The notes: generated by a model from the letters alone, not told the origin. A DNA stretch of 64,000 nt from Odobenus rosmarus divergens (GCF_000321225.1 NW_004450324.1:1386805-1450804), one strand, 5' to 3'; counted from the first letter of the stretch, positions 45,518 to 57,048 are shown. Program-made: numbers and translations.

Positions 45518-46519
45518 ATTAAAAAATTTGGTAGGAATTTTAACATCAGAGCTGGTGAATTCAGGCAGGAAACAGTTGACACATTCAAAGGTATAACTGG
45601 TAAACCTTAGTAAAGGGACTATTGACAGGAGTAGGATTAGAGTCAAGAGAAAAAATAAGGGATGCTGAGGCACCCTAGAATGAGCAACACTGGGAAGCCA
45701 CTGCCATCCCTCAGCCTGGAGGGGTTAGGGGAGGGGAACTGAACAGAGCTGCAGAGCTGCAGGAGGGTGGTCCCCTGACAGGAGCATGGTGAGGGGAGAG
45801 GAGGCAGCCCCAGCCGGAGCACAGCTAGGAAAGAAGGTGCGCGGGAATGGCAGAAGGGGTCTGTTGGTGCTCCCCACTGGCTGATCCCATCGGAAGCCAG
45901 AGCAAGAGGAAACAGGAGTGATGCAGTCCATGAAAGTCAGCCTCCATGGGCACGGGGCAGGCTGGAGATCATAGAGAACAGGTCCACAGGGGCAAATGGA
46001 GAATAACCTGCAAAGAGAGTTTCTTTCTACACAGCCTTCTGCCATCCTGCTGCCTGCTGGCCATCACTCCATAAAGTCACTGACAGTGTGGACAGGGAGA
46101 ATTGGTAAAAAAATTCTTTCTAGATTTTGCAATGCTCTCTATTTTGATTTGGGACAAATTCTTTTAACAAAGAAAGGAGTCATAGTCAAAACAAGGACAA
46201 TGACAGTTTCAAGGGGGCAATCTGGGCAGTCTAGATCAAAATTTGGTGCCTTGTTCCTAAAGCACAAATACGCCTGGAATATAGTTTTTAATAGAATTTC
46301 ATTCCTGCAGAGAAAAGGCTGTTGAGGTCAACAAATTGTTCTTAACTTTCCACTTTGCTTAATTGCATGAGGCCCCATAATCTGCAGGACCCAAGAAAAG
46401 ACAGTTTGTTCATCAACTCTGAAGTGGCTTGGATATAAAAATTGTCTTTGTTTAGGGAAGTTCAAAAATGTCAGAGAATAACTCAGCTTGAAATTAAAGA
46501 GCCCCAGTAGATTTCGATT
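45518..46519. other. Anonymous sequence; possible old repeat at 45860-46010
   Basis: 45720-46000 is GC-richer. CCACTGGCTGATCCCATCGG, AAGCCAGAGCAAGAGGAAAC, TGATGCAGTCCATGAAAGTC and GGGCAAATGGAGAATAACC look like an ancient interspersed repeat that I recognise as recurrent in mammals but cannot name. A 106-codon minus frame here is not supported as a gene. Confidence 0.45.
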
Positions 46520-46594
46520 CAGTATAAATAAATAAATTTTAAAATAAATAAATAAAAATAAATTTTTAAAATAAATGAAATAAATTTTTAAAAT
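46520..46594 (+). repeat. (AAAT)n-type AT-rich repeat
   Basis: Irregular AAAT/TTTTAAAAT units with no SINE body attached. Confidence 0.8.
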
Positions 46595-47179
46595 TCTGAT
46601 GTCTAAGCAATCACTGAAAGAACCTCACTTTGATGCCTGGGTGCAAGAGTATTACTTCTGCAAGACTTGTGGCTCTACTTATTTCTTTCATGATGCCTGA
46701 AAAGCCAGGTAAAAGAGACTATACTGTTATTCTTACTGGCAAGTCCTAACTCTAATTTTGTTAAAGTTTATTACATCTCTAACAGTTTTATTATTACAAA
46801 GTTCAAAATATCCTGTTAAAAGTTAAAAGCTCTAGCTGTTAAAAGTCATGGCAAAAAAAAAAGTTCTATGTTCAAAAATGGTTAGAAAATACCTAATTAA
46901 ACAAATATAAATGGTTTTTGTTAGTACAGAATTTCTCATATCTTTCATATTCTAATGCGAATGATGAATTACATGAGGGGATGGCTGATGGGTTCAGCCT
47001 TCCCAAACTTCCTTGACCATGGAACCCTTGTGTCACACATAACCTTGTAGACTAAAGTTTCATGGAATAAATTTTTGAAGCATGGTCCTAACAGCAGGTC
47101 TCCAAACTCTTATTTCTCTTATAACAATATATCAATCCTGGTAAGATAAGTGGTGAGATTTTAGGTTTTTAAGAATGTG
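46595..47179. other. Anonymous AT-rich sequence
   Basis: No gene or nameable repeat. Confidence 0.4.
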
Positions 47180-47335
47180 TATGGTAGAGTTGGGAGAACA
47201 AGGTTCGTTTTTGATTTTACCGCTCACTGGCTGAATAACATTGAAAAAACCAACATGATATCTTGAGACTCAATTTCCTCATCTCAAAGAGAGGAGTAAT
47301 TATTTATACCTCACTAGTTCATTAAGAAATTTTCC
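47180..47335 (+). mobile_element. MIR SINE
   Basis: TTTTACCGCTCACTGGCTGA, GACTCAATTTCCTCATCTCA and ATACCTCACTAGTTCATTAA follow the MIR order. Confidence 0.7.
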
Positions 47336-47339
47336 AAAA

Positions 47340-47850
47340 TCAGCTTTTATGCTAGTTTCATAAAATACTAAATAGATACCTACCATATGATGCAACCATT
47401 CTACTCCCAGGTACCTATTCAACATAAAGGAAGGCATGTGTCATATAGGAATGGTCATAGAAGCTTTACTGGTAATAGCCAAAAAGTGAAACAACTCAAA
47501 GTGTCCATGAACAGACAAATGGATAAAGAAACTGTTGTAAATTCATAAAATGGAATACTACCCAGCAATGAAAACGAGTGAACTAGTCACACATGCAACC
47601 ACATGGAAAAATCTGAAAAAATTATGCCCAGTGAAATAAGTCAGACAAAAAACATACATACTATATGACTACAGTTATATAAAATTCTATAAAGTACAAA
47701 CTAATCTATAGTGACAGAAAAAGGATCAATGATTGCCTAGGGACCGAGGGAGAGGAGTGGCAGGGATTGGCAGGAAGGAGGATTTGTTAGGACTTGTGCA
47801 TGAATAAACTTTTGGGAATGATAGATATGTTCACTATATTTTTGCTGCAA
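47340..47850 (+). mobile_element. Ancient L1 ORF2 end and 3' UTR
   Basis: CCTACCATATGATGCAACCA, AATAGCCAAAAAGTGAAACA, AATGGAATACTACCCAGCAA, GTGAAATAAGTCAGACAAAA and TATGACTACAGTTATATAAA are the standard landmarks of the L1 3' end in older subfamilies. Plus strand; no open frame left. Confidence 0.92.
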
Positions 47851-47854
47851 TATA

Positions 47855-48030
47855 GAATTTTAAGTTGACATTTTTTTCTTTCGGTACTTTAAAGATATTT
47901 CTCCACTGTCTTTCTTGCTCACCTTATTTCCAATGAGAAAATTGCATAGATTAGGGGTATATGAAATATATATCTTTTTCCTCAGTTCATAACATGCCTT
48001 TTTTTTTTCCCCTCAACCTCTGACTGTTTT
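47855..48030 (-). mobile_element. Ancient L1/HAL1-like fragment, left part (antisense)
   Basis: AATATAGAATTTTAAGTTGAC, TATTTCTCCACTGTCTTTCT. It continues beyond the inserted SINE at 48236. Confidence 0.6.
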
Positions 48031-48235
48031 TTGTTTGTTTGTTTGTTTTTAAAGATTTTATTTATTTGACAGAGAGAGACACATCAAGAGAGGAAACACA
48101 AGCAGGGGGAGTGGGAGAAGGAGAAGCAGGCTTCCCGCAGAGCAGGGAGCCCGATGCGGGGCTCGATCCCAGGACCCTGGGATCATGACCTGAGCCGAAG
48201 GCAGACGCTTAACGACTGAGCCACCCAGGCGCCCC
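48031..48235 (-). mobile_element. Can-SINE (young, antisense) inside an old LINE
   Basis: Close to consensus. Perfect 15-bp duplication ACCTCTGACTGTTTT at 48016-48030 and 48236-48250. Confidence 0.98.
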
Positions 48236-48515
48236 ACCTCTGACTGTTTTAAAAGTTTTCCCCTTTATCACTGGCTTTGGGCAATTTGACTATATGCCAT
48301 AGTGTGTTTTTTTTTCTCTTGTGCTTGCAGTTCATTGAACTTTTTAGAACTATGGTTTATAGTTTTCATCAGATTTGGAAAAATTTTGGCCGTGATTTCT
48401 TCAAAGATTTCTTCTTTCCCACACCTCTTTCTTCTGTCCTTCAAGAACTCCAATTATACCTGAATTAGGCCACTTGAAATTGTGCACAGCTCACTGATGT
48501 TCATTTTTTAAAAAT
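48236..48515 (-). mobile_element. Ancient L1/HAL1-like fragment, right part (antisense)
   Basis: CCCTTTATCACTGGCTTTGG, TGCTTGCAGTTCATTGAACT, AACTCCAATTATACCTGAAT and GCACAGCTCACTGATGTTCA are antisense old LINE landmarks. Opposite orientation to the L1 end at 47340-47850, so it is a separate insertion or an inversion. Confidence 0.75.
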
Positions 48516-48520
48516 TCCTG

Positions 48521-48650
48521 TGTTGGGCTCTGCTCTTGGTGGGGAGTCCGATTGAGATTCTCTCCCTCTCTCTGCCCCTGCCCCCCACCCCCCGCTCACA
48601 TGCGCTCTCTCTCTCTTTCTCTCTAAAACAAATAAATCTTTAAAGAAAAA
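48521..48650 (+). mobile_element. Can-SINE, 5'-truncated
   Basis: Starts mid-element at TGTTGGGCTCTGCTCTTGG, with the CT section and AAACAAATAAATCTTTAAAG tail intact. The tRNA-like head is missing. Confidence 0.9.
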
Positions 48651-48834
48651 GATTTAAAGTTACTTGAAATAACTTTTCTTTCAATTGTTATGGCAGCTAA
48701 ATAATATATATTTGATAAATTTGTTTATTTCAGTTTGTTTTTAATTTTTATTGATTACTCTTTTTAAAATTTACTTTTATATTTAAATTTTGTCAAATAT
48801 TAAATGGTTCCAAAGCACCAGTGTGCTGATAAAT

Positions 48835-49195
48835 ATTTAACAACTGGCTCCCTGGAATAAAAGCCCTGAGCTTGCTGATTTCTAAGGTGTAAATAATACC
48901 ACCATGACTGATTTCAAGCTACCAGTGTTACATCACTGAGTACAGAGTTTGGGAGGTACACAGTAGCACACCATGTATTTCTACCATACAGATACAGTAA
49001 TCTCAGTAGCATAAATAATAGTAAAATATAGTAAAATAATTAGAGATTGATGAGTTTTTAGTGTTTACTGTTTTTATTTTAATATCACTAATATTAAGTT
49101 CAGATATTTAACTTTTAATGATGGCTGTTTGATAGAATTCTTGCAAACTTAATAATTGGCTCTTGCTAGTTGGTGTGACCTTGCTCTAGCACACC
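48835..49195 (-). repeat. Unnamed dispersed repeat, copy 2 (antisense)
   Basis: Ends CTTGCTCTAGCACACC, the complement of the start of the copy at 39890. GGTGTAAATAATACCACCATG and GACTGATTTCAAGCTACCAG are the complement of that copy's far end. The first 30 bases (GATAAATATTTAACAACTGG) may extend the element slightly to the left. Confidence 0.7.
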
Positions 49196-49226
49196 TCTGT
49201 TCCAAAGTCAAAACCACATAACACAG

Positions 49227-49424
49227 GGCGCCTGGGTGGCTCAGTCGGTTGGGCATCTACATTTGGCTCAGGTCATGATCACAGGGTCCTGGGATCGAGC
49301 CCTGCACTGGGGAGGGAGCTTCTCCCTCTGCCCCTCCCCCTGCTCGTGCTTTCTCTCTCTCCCTCTCTTTCTCTCTTTCTCTCCCTCTCTATCAAATAAA
49401 TAAATAAAATCTTTTAAATAAGAA
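49227..49424 (+). mobile_element. Can-SINE with internal deletion
   Basis: Near-consensus, but the GGGCTCCCTGCTCAGCGGGG-type segment is shortened to GCACTGGGGAGGGAGCTTC. Duplication AAAACCACATAACACAG / AAAACCCACATAACAAAG. Confidence 0.95.
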
Positions 49425-49442
49425 AAAACCCACATAACAAAG

Positions 49443-50778
49443 GATTCAAAAAAGTTTTGCCCTCATACCTATTTTTTCTACCCAGTTTCTTCCTCTGCTG
49501 TATGGATAAGCATTTTTATTAGATTTTTGTCTCATCCTTTCATTGCTTATTTTTAAAAACAAAAGATTATTACATATTTTCTTACACAAAAGATAGCACA
49601 CACTAGACACTGTTCTGCTCCATGTTTAGCTTAGAATTTTTATTCCTGTTAAATTGCAACTCCCCTAGGACAGGAACTTAAACTATTACCAACATCAAAC
49701 TCTGGTAGAAATTAGTTTTCTTGAGAGATGAGAAGTGTCTGAGTAGGGCTGGAAGGTTACATTAAAAATAGGGGTGAAACCAGGAATCTGGGAACTTCCT
49801 ACACAAACTTCACAAATTCGCCTGGGATCAAAGCAGTGGAAACCCAGGCTGTGGCAAACACTGAGGTGGTGAGTTTGTATGGAGGCATGCTCAAGTGCTG
49901 GCTGAGCTTCTACCACATAAATCCTGCTATTTTTGTTGAAGTCATCCTCCCTCCCTGTTATAAAAATTCTGGCCATCAGAGGGAGTAATTGGTGTTTTAA
50001 TGTTTTAGTTGGATTTTTCAGCTGAGTTCAATGTAGTAGGGCTGTGCATATCATCCTTGTGATAGTCATTTTTACAATATTTACACATGTATATTGTATG
50101 AGACCTAAATCTTTTATCAGTATTCTGTTTCTGATAACTTTCCACTGAGACAAAATGACTGAGATCTTGGAAATCACATCCTAATCACATGACTGCTTCC
50201 AAAGTCATGAGATTTTATACCTCTTTACTTCCTACAATGGTACATCCCATCTTTTGTTCACCTTAATAGATGATATCATTAGTAATTATTAGCACTTTCT
50301 AACACAATCATATTTGCCTGATGAAGGCCAGAGAGATTAAAAGGCTTTTGGCATGATTTGTTGGCTGTTGTTGTTAACCAGAATGGTCTCTTTTATTCTG
50401 TGCAACCTCTCATTTTTTTTGGCTATTATTAGGTTTTTCTGTAAATTCTAGGGGAAGCTATGCAATGGTGTTTATGAAAAGAACAAATGTGATCAACTGG
50501 TGAAGTTAGACTGATACACTGTTTACAATGAATGTTTCCATTAGCCAAGCTGAGGTTAAGGTTAGTGATCTCAGAGGATATAGAGCCTTCACGTGAAATC
50601 AACAGGGAAGAAATGAATTTAAGACATTGTCTTTCAGTGCTGGGCCAGCACTTTCTATCCTGTAGAGAGAAGTAGACTCAGGAAAAAAGAGACTGGCACA
50701 TGATTAGGGCAGCCTTTATGTCCTCACATAGAGGGAAGTCCCAGTCAACCCTTGAATCAGTTTGATTTCTTGTTATTA
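49443..50778. other. Anonymous non-coding sequence
   Basis: About 1.3 kb. A 93-codon minus frame at 49695-49976 has no recognisable domain. No repeat named. Confidence 0.45.
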
Positions 50779-50791
50779 AAGAAGTGAATTG

Positions 50792-51009
50792 GGGCACCTG
50801 GGTGGCTCAGTTGGTTAAGCATCTGCCTTCGGCTCAGGTCATGATCCCAGGGTCCTGGGAAGGAGTCCTGTATCAGGCTCCTTGCTCAGTGGGGAGCCTG
50901 CTTCTCCCACTGTCTGCTGCTCCCCCTGCTTGTGCTCTCTCTCCCTATCTCTCCCTCTTTGACTAATAAATAAATAAAACCTTAAACACACACACACACA
51001 CACACACAG
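50792..51009 (+). mobile_element. Can-SINE with (CA)n tail
   Basis: Full-length copy; the tail ATAAATAAATAAAACCTTAAA passes into about 11 CA units (50987-51008). No clear target duplication, so the right edge is approximate. Confidence 0.94.
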
Positions 51010-51189
51010 AAAAAGAGTGTGGAAAGGAATTTATATACTTTCATTGAATGCTGCTTTATGAACCTGCATTTGTAGGACCTCAAGACTTTTGGCCCCCTGT
51101 GTTCATTGCTGCTCTAGTCTAATTGGCTGATCATTAAAATTTGCTCCCTACTCTTCTTACATTTGTAACAACATTTAAAAGAACGGGCC

Positions 51190-51399
51190 TTGGGGCGCCT
51201 GGGTGGCTCAGTCATTAGGCGTCTGCCTTCAGCTCAGGTCATGATCTCAGGGTCCTGGAATCGAGCCCCACATCAGGCTCCCTGATTGGCGGGAAGCCTC
51301 CTTCTCCTTCTCCCACTCCCCCTGCTTGTGTTCCCTCTCTCGCTGTGTCTCTCTCTGTCAAATAAATAAATAAATCTTTAAAAAACTAAAAAATAAAAT
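51190..51399 (+). mobile_element. Can-SINE (young arctoid form)
   Basis: Near-consensus. Perfect 13-bp duplication AAAAGAACGGGCC at 51177-51189 and 51400-51412. Confidence 0.98.
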
Positions 51400-51412
51400 A
51401 AAAGAACGGGCC

Positions 51413-52529
51413 CAATCCCCAACTTGTCTCTCTCGCAGCTACTATTTTCCACAATATGCTCGTTCTAAGTTAGTCCAATGATTCAGACGTAACTGATTGT
51501 GGTTAAAATCTAGCACCAAAATACCAAAGGCAGAGTATTTGAGCCATGGAGTGCAATAAAGAGCTACCAGACTACCTTACACTAACTTTCTTCTCTAAGG
51601 AATATTAGACACACCAAGTAAGAACAGAGATTCTATATTAGAGATCCATAGGGTCCAAAAGGGACAACCAAAGAATTTAGCATTTTGACATTGAAGGCAG
51701 TGTGGCAAGCACTTGAGAATGAATGTAATTCACATTAAAGAATTGGCATCATATGATCCAGCCTAAGACATTATTTCCAGTCCTGTCCTGTCTACCTATG
51801 CCTTAGACAAACTGCTTTGGGGATGATAATCTCTGTGTATATCACGGACCTCTGGTGACAATCAGAGAAAATGCTCACGTAAGAGAAACTCTTCAAACTG
51901 TAAAATATTAGAGCTATAGAAAGGTTGTCATAAGCATCATGATCAGAGTTTGAAGCAAGGACTGTACTCACAGTGAAAGGGTGAATCAGGAAAAATTCAC
52001 CCACTGGCTCAAGGAGAAAATAAGGATGCTTCTCTGTCTTGGTCTGGGCTCTGGGAAAAGACGTTTCCTTTGAGAATTTGAACCATGGGTCTGTCATTAC
52101 ATTTGTTCCAAGAACAACTGTAAGTCCCCTCTGTCAGCTAACAGAAACAAATGCAAAACCCACTTGTTCTGGAAGATTAGGCTCTTATCCAGGCCTCTCA
52201 GTCAGGATTTCCTTCAGCCGTTCTGTATTTGAAGATAGTTCTTATGTCCCACATAAATCTTAGACTCTCAAGTTTAAATAGCCCCAACTCTTTCAACTAA
52301 TTCTCCTACAATAATTTCCAGAAATGTCCCCATCCATTCTCTTCTGTGTTCTCTCTATTATGTCAGTGTTCCTTCTAAAATGTGCCCCCTTCCTCCAGTT
52401 CAGACATAAAGGCAACACTCCAGAAATTGTCTAACATGTATGAGATAAAATGGGACCGTTATGAAAATATAGTAAGAAGGTAATATAGCATCATAACAAT
52501 TTATTAAAATAATGGCACTGTGATAAAAC
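51413..52529. other. Anonymous non-coding sequence
   Basis: About 1.1 kb. A 101-codon minus-strand frame (51792-52097) has no recognisable domain. Confidence 0.45.
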
Positions 52530-53105
52530 TTCTATTTGGGAGCACCCAGATACATAAAACAGTTAATAACAAACATAAAGGAACTAATCAATAGTAATAC
52601 AGTAATAGTAGGGGATGTTAACACTGCACTTACATCAATGGACAAATCATCCAAAGAGAAAATCAACAGGGAAACAGTGGCTTTGAATGACACACTGGAC
52701 CAGATAGATCCAACAGATATATTCAGAATATTCCATCCTGAAACAGCAGAATACACATCTTTTCAAGTGCACATGGAACATTCTCCAGAATAGATCACTT
52801 ATTAGGCCATGAACCAGGTCTCAACAAGTTCAAAAATATCGAAGTCATACCATGTATCTTTTCTGATCACAATGCTATGAAACTAGAAATCAACCAAAAA
52901 AGCAATCTAGAAAGACCTCAAATAAATGGAGGTTAAATAACATGCTACTAAATAATGAATGAGTCAACCAAGAAATCATAGAAGAAATCAAAAGTACATG
53001 GAAACAAACAAAAATGAAAACACAAAGGTCCAAAATCTTTGGGATGCAGCAAAAGTGGTTCTAAGGGACGTTTATAGCAATACCTCGAGAAGCAAGAAAA
53101 ATTGC

Positions 53106-53126
53106 AAAAAAAAAAAAAAAAAAAAA
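53106..53126 (+). repeat. Poly(A) run inside L1
   Basis: About 21 As within the ORF2 region, an expansion of an A-rich lysine-coding stretch. Confidence 0.9.
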
Positions 53127-54540
53127 GCCCAACCTAAACTTACACATGAGGAGCTAGAAAAAGAACAAGCAAAATCTAAAACCAACAGAAGGAAGGAGAT
53201 AATAAAGACTAGAGCACCAAATAAATGATATAAAAACTAACAAAACAGTAGAAGAGATCAATGAAACCAGGAGCTGGTTCTTTGAAAAGATCAACAAAAT
53301 TGATTAACCACTAGCCAGACTCATGGAAGAGGGGGGGGAGGAAGGACTCAAATAAAATCACAAATGAAAGAAGAGAAATAACAAACACAGAAATAAAAAC
53401 AATTGTAAGAGAACATTATGAAAAATTATATGCCAACAAATTGAACACCTAGAAGAAATGGGTACATTCCTAGAAACGTATAACCTACCAAAACTGAAGC
53501 AGGAGGAAACAGAAAATTTGAACAGACCGATTACTAACAAAGAGATCGAATCAGTAATCAAAAAACTCCCAACAAACCAAAGTCCAGGACAAGACAGCTT
53601 CACAGGTGAATTCTACCAAACATTTAAAGAAGAGTCAATACCTATTCTTCTCAAATTATTCCAAAAAATCGGAAAACTTCCAAATTCATTCTGTGAAACC
53701 AGTATCACCCTGCTACCAAACCAGATAAAGACACCACACAAAAAAAGAGAGTTACAGGTCAATTTCTCTGGTGAACATAGATGCAAAAAATCCTCAACAA
53801 AATATTAGCAAACTGAAATCAACAATACATTAAAAAAATCATTCACAATAATCAAGTGGGATTTATTCCTGGGATGCAGGGGTGGTTCAGTATTCACAAA
53901 TCAAACAACATGATGTATCCCATCAATAAGAGAAAGGATAAAAAACATATGATCAGCTCAGTAGATACAGAAAAAGCATTTGACAAAGTATATTTATTCA
54001 CAATAAAAGCCCTTAATAAAGTAGGTTTAGCGGGAACATACCTCAACATAATAAAGCCATCTATGAAAAACCCAGAGCTAACATGATACTCATTGGGGAA
54101 AAACTGAGAGCCTTTCCCCTGAGGTCAGGAACAAGACAAGGATGTCCACTCCCACCACTTCTACTCAACCTGGTACTGGAAGTCCTAGCCACGGCAATCA
54201 GACAACAAAAGAAATCAAAGGCGTCCAAATTGGTAAGGAAGAAAAATTTTCACTCTTTGCAGATGACATGATACTATATATAGAAAACCCAAAGACTCCA
54301 CCAAAAAACTGCTATAACTGATAAATGAGTTCAGTAAGGTCACAGGATACAAAATCAATGTGCAGAAATCTATTGCATTCCTATACACTAATAATGAAGC
54401 AACAGAAAGAGAAATTAAGAAAACAATCCCATTTACAACTGCACCAAAAATAGTAAGATAACTCGGAATCAACCTAACTAAAGAGGTGAAAGACCTGTAC
54501 TCTGAAAACTACAAAATGTTAATTTAAAAAAATGAAGATG

Positions 54541-54654
54541 AGGTGGAGCATCTGGCTGGCTCAGTCAGTAGAGCGTGCAATTCTTGATCTTGGGGTTGTA
54601 AGTTTGAGCCCATGCTGGGTGTAGAGATTACTTAAAAATAAAATCTTAAAAAAA
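54541..54654 (+). mobile_element. Can-SINE, old short form, inserted in L1
   Basis: CTGGCTGGCTCAGTCAGTAG head, GTTTGAGCCCATGCTGGGTG, GTAGAGATTACTTAAAAATA tail. L1 text resumes after the second SINE at about 54885 (GGGGATGACACAAAG), continuing AATGAAGATGA on the left. Its own A-tail hosts the next SINE. Confidence 0.94.
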
Positions 54655-54666
54655 TTCTTTATTAAA

Positions 54667-54870
54667 GAGATGCCTGGGTGGCTCAGTTGGTTGAGCATCT
54701 GCCTTCAGCTCAGATCATGATCCCAAGGCCCTGGGTTGGAATCCTATGTCTGGCTCCCTGCTCAGTGGGAAGCCTGCTTCTCCCTCTGCCTCTGCGCCTC
54801 CCCTAGCTTGTGCTCTCTCTCTCTCTCACCCTCTCTCTCTGATAAAAAATAAATAAAATCTTTTAAAAAA
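54667..54870 (+). mobile_element. Can-SINE inserted in the tail of an older SINE
   Basis: Head GATGCCTGGGTGGCTCAGTT. Duplication TTCTTTATTAAA (54655-54666) and TACTTTATTAAA (54871-54882) lies within the A/T tail of the preceding SINE. Confidence 0.95.
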
Positions 54871-55811
54871 TACTTTATTAAAAAAATTGGGGATGACACA
54901 AAGAAATAGAAAGGCATTCCATGCTCATGGATTGGAGGAAAAAATATTGTTAAAATGTTTATACTACCTAAAGCAATCTACCGGCCTAATGCAATCCCTT
55001 TCAAAATACCAACAGTATTTTCCACAGGACTAGAACAAACAATCCTAAAATTTATATGGAACCACAAGAGACTCTGAATAGCCAAAGCAATCTTGAAAAA
55101 GAATAGACACATGAAAAGATGTTCATCATCACTTATCATCATAGAAATGCCAATCAAAACTAGAGTGAGATCTTGCCTCACACCTGTCAGAATGGCTAAA
55201 ATCAAAAACACAAGAAACAAGAGGTGTTGGCGAGCATGTGGAGAAAAAGGAACCCTCTTGCCCTGTTGGTGGGAATCCCAACTGGTGCAGCCACTCTTGA
55301 AAACAGTATGGAGGTCCTCAAAAAGTTAAAAATAGAACTACCCTACGACCCAACAATCACATTACTGGGTATTTAGTTCCAAAATACAAAAATAGTAATT
55401 CAAAGGGATACATGCACCCTGATGTTTATAGCAGCATTATTTACAATAGCCAGGATATGGAAGCAGCCCACATGTTCATTGATAGATGAATAAAGAAGAT
55501 GTGGTATATATATATACAGGTTGGAATTTTATTCAGCATTAAAAAAAGAATGAAATCTTGCCATTCACAACAACATGGGTGGAGCAAGAGAGTATAATGC
55601 TAAGTGAAATAAGTCAGAGAAAGACAAATACCATATGATTTCACCATATTTGGAATTTAAGAAACAAAACAAATGAGTAAAGGGAAAAAAATAAAAGAGA
55701 AACAAACCAGAAAACAGACTCTTAACCGTAGAGAACAAACTGATGGTTACCAGAGGGGCGGTGAGTGGAAGAATGCGTGAAATGGGTGATGAGGATTAAG
55801 GAGGGCACTTG

Positions 55812-56029
55812 CTTTTTTTTGTTTGTTTGTTTGTTTGTTTTTAAGATTTTATTTATTTATTTGACAGAGAGAGACACAGCAAGAAAGGGAACACAAGCAG
55901 GGGGAGTAGGAGAGGAGAAGCAGGCTTCCCGCTGAGCAGGGAGCCCGATGTGGGGCTTGATCCCAGGAACCTGGGATCATGACCTGAGCCAAAGGCAGAC
56001 GCTTAACAACTGAGCCACCCAGGCGCCCC
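55812..56029 (-). mobile_element. Can-SINE (young, antisense) inserted in L1 3' UTR
   Basis: Near-consensus, preceded by a (TTTG)n stretch at 55820-55840. Perfect 14-bp duplication AAGGAGGGCACTTG at 55798-55811 and 56030-56043; L1 3' UTR text continues across. Confidence 0.98.
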
Positions 56030-56155
56030 AAGGAGGGCACTTGTGATGAGCACCAGATGATATATGTAATTGTTGAATCACTATATTGTACATTTGAAAC
56101 TAATATAACATTGTATGTGAATTATACTGGAATAAAAAATTTTTAAATTTGAAAA

Positions 56156-56264
56156 GGGTGCCCAGTTGGCTTAATTGGAAGAGAGTGGGCCTCTTGATAT
56201 CCAGGTTGTGAGTTCAAGCCACATGCTGGGTGTAGAGAAAAATAAACAAACTTAAAAAAATAAA
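56156..56264 (+). mobile_element. Can-SINE, old short form
   Basis: GGTGCCCAGTTGGCTTAATT head, GTTGTGAGTTCAAGCCACAT, then GCTGGGTGTAGAGAAAAATA. It sits directly on the L1 A-rich end. Confidence 0.88.
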
Positions 56265-56283
56265 AAAATTACTTTATTATAAT

Positions 56284-56555
56284 AGCAACCACTATTAAAT
56301 GTGTTTTACATGCTAAACACTCTGTGCTTTACATGCATTATCCTTTTTTAATCCTCACCTAACCCTAAGATAGGTTCTATTATCATCCCCATTTTACAGA
56401 TGAGGAGAAAGCTTAGAAAACTTGCCCAAGGTTACAGAGCTAGTAACTGGCCACAGAGATAGTAATGTGTATATAACCAAAGCCAGGATTTAAACCTAGA
56501 CCTATCTGTCTTCAAAATCCTTGTTTCAAACCACTAATACTCCACCTTTTAAAAT
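56284..56555 (-). mobile_element. MIR SINE (antisense, well preserved)
   Basis: Best MIR in the window: TGTGCTTTACATGCATTATC, ATCATCCCCATTTTACAGAT, GAGGAGAAAGCTTAGAAAAC, AGGATTTAAACCTAGACCTA. Confidence 0.92.
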
Positions 56556-56610
56556 ATGAGTCCTGGTAGGGCATCTGAAAATTTAAATGCCATATTTAGT
56601 AACAGTCACC

Positions 56611-56789
56611 TTTTTTTTTTGAGAGAGAGAGCACAGGGGGAGGTCAGAGGGAGAGAGAGAATCTGAAGCTGACTCCCCCGCTGAGTGTGGAGCCCAATGC
56701 GGGGCTCAGTCTCACCACCCTGCAATCATGACGTGAGTGGAAATCAAGAGTCTGACGCCCGCCCAACTAACTGAGCCGCCAAGGCACCC
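56611..56789 (-). mobile_element. Can-SINE A of a nested pair (antisense)
   Basis: T-run then GAGAGAGAGAGCACAGGGGG; head complement ends ACTGAGCCGCCAAGGCACCC. Lies immediately left of a young L1 tail. It seems to have inserted into the T-rich (tail) side of SINE B, since AGTAACAGTC precedes it (56599-56608) and recurs only after SINE B (57250-57259). Confidence 0.9.
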
Positions 56790-56799
56790 CAGATTTTTT

Positions 56800-57035
56800 T
56801 TTTAATTTTCTTTAAATTTTTTATTGTTATGTTAATCACCATACATTACATCATTAGTTTTTGATGTAGTTTTCCATGATTCATTGTTTGTGCATAACAC
56901 CCAGTGTTCCACGCAGAACGTGCCCTCTTTAATACCCATCACCAGGCTAGCCATCCCCCCACCCTCCTCCCCTCTAGAACCCTCAGTTTGTTTTTCAGAG
57001 TCCATCATCTATCATGGTTCATCTCCCCATCTGGG
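56800..57035 (-). mobile_element. Young L1 3' end (antisense, 5'-truncated)
   Basis: Reverse complement of the carnivore L1 3' UTR (TTTTTATTGTTATGTTAATC, GTGCATAACACCCAGTGTTC). Perfect duplication CCCCAGATTTTTT at 56787-56799 and 57036-57048; inserted at the junction of two SINEs. Confidence 0.96.
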
Positions 57036-57048
57036 CCCCAGATTTTTT

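Larger units (their letters stand above)
52530..56155 (+). mobile_element. L1 LINE, 5'-truncated, ORF2 destroyed
   Basis: Retrotransposon relic on the plus strand: endonuclease end, reverse transcriptase, Cys-rich C-terminus and 3' UTR. The endonuclease part is recognisable at 52540-52920 (…FSDHNAMKLEINQ). The RT part runs from 53458 (YNLPKLKQEE, TNKEIESVIKKLP) through RQGCPL at about 54138 to an FADDM catalytic motif at about 54260, where a frameshift has already split the frame. An internal deletion lies near 55100. The Cys-rich C-terminus ([13 protein letters not shown]) is at about 55225-55265, and the 3' UTR is split by a SINE near 55812. ORF1 and the 5' UTR are absent. Multiple stops and shifts; no coding capacity. 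About 3 kb of L1 remains once the inserted SINEs are subtracted. Confidence 0.95.

Noticed and set aside
45725..46045. 106-codon minus-strand frame in a GC-richer block
   Set aside because: Part of the block resembles an old interspersed repeat and the predicted peptide is Pro/Cys-rich low-information sequence.
53458..54271. Reverse-transcriptase-like frames as a possible domesticated gene
   Set aside because: They are consecutive pieces of L1 ORF2 in different frames with stops and an adjacent poly(A) expansion, inside a SINE-riddled 5'-truncated L1; this is decay, not domestication.
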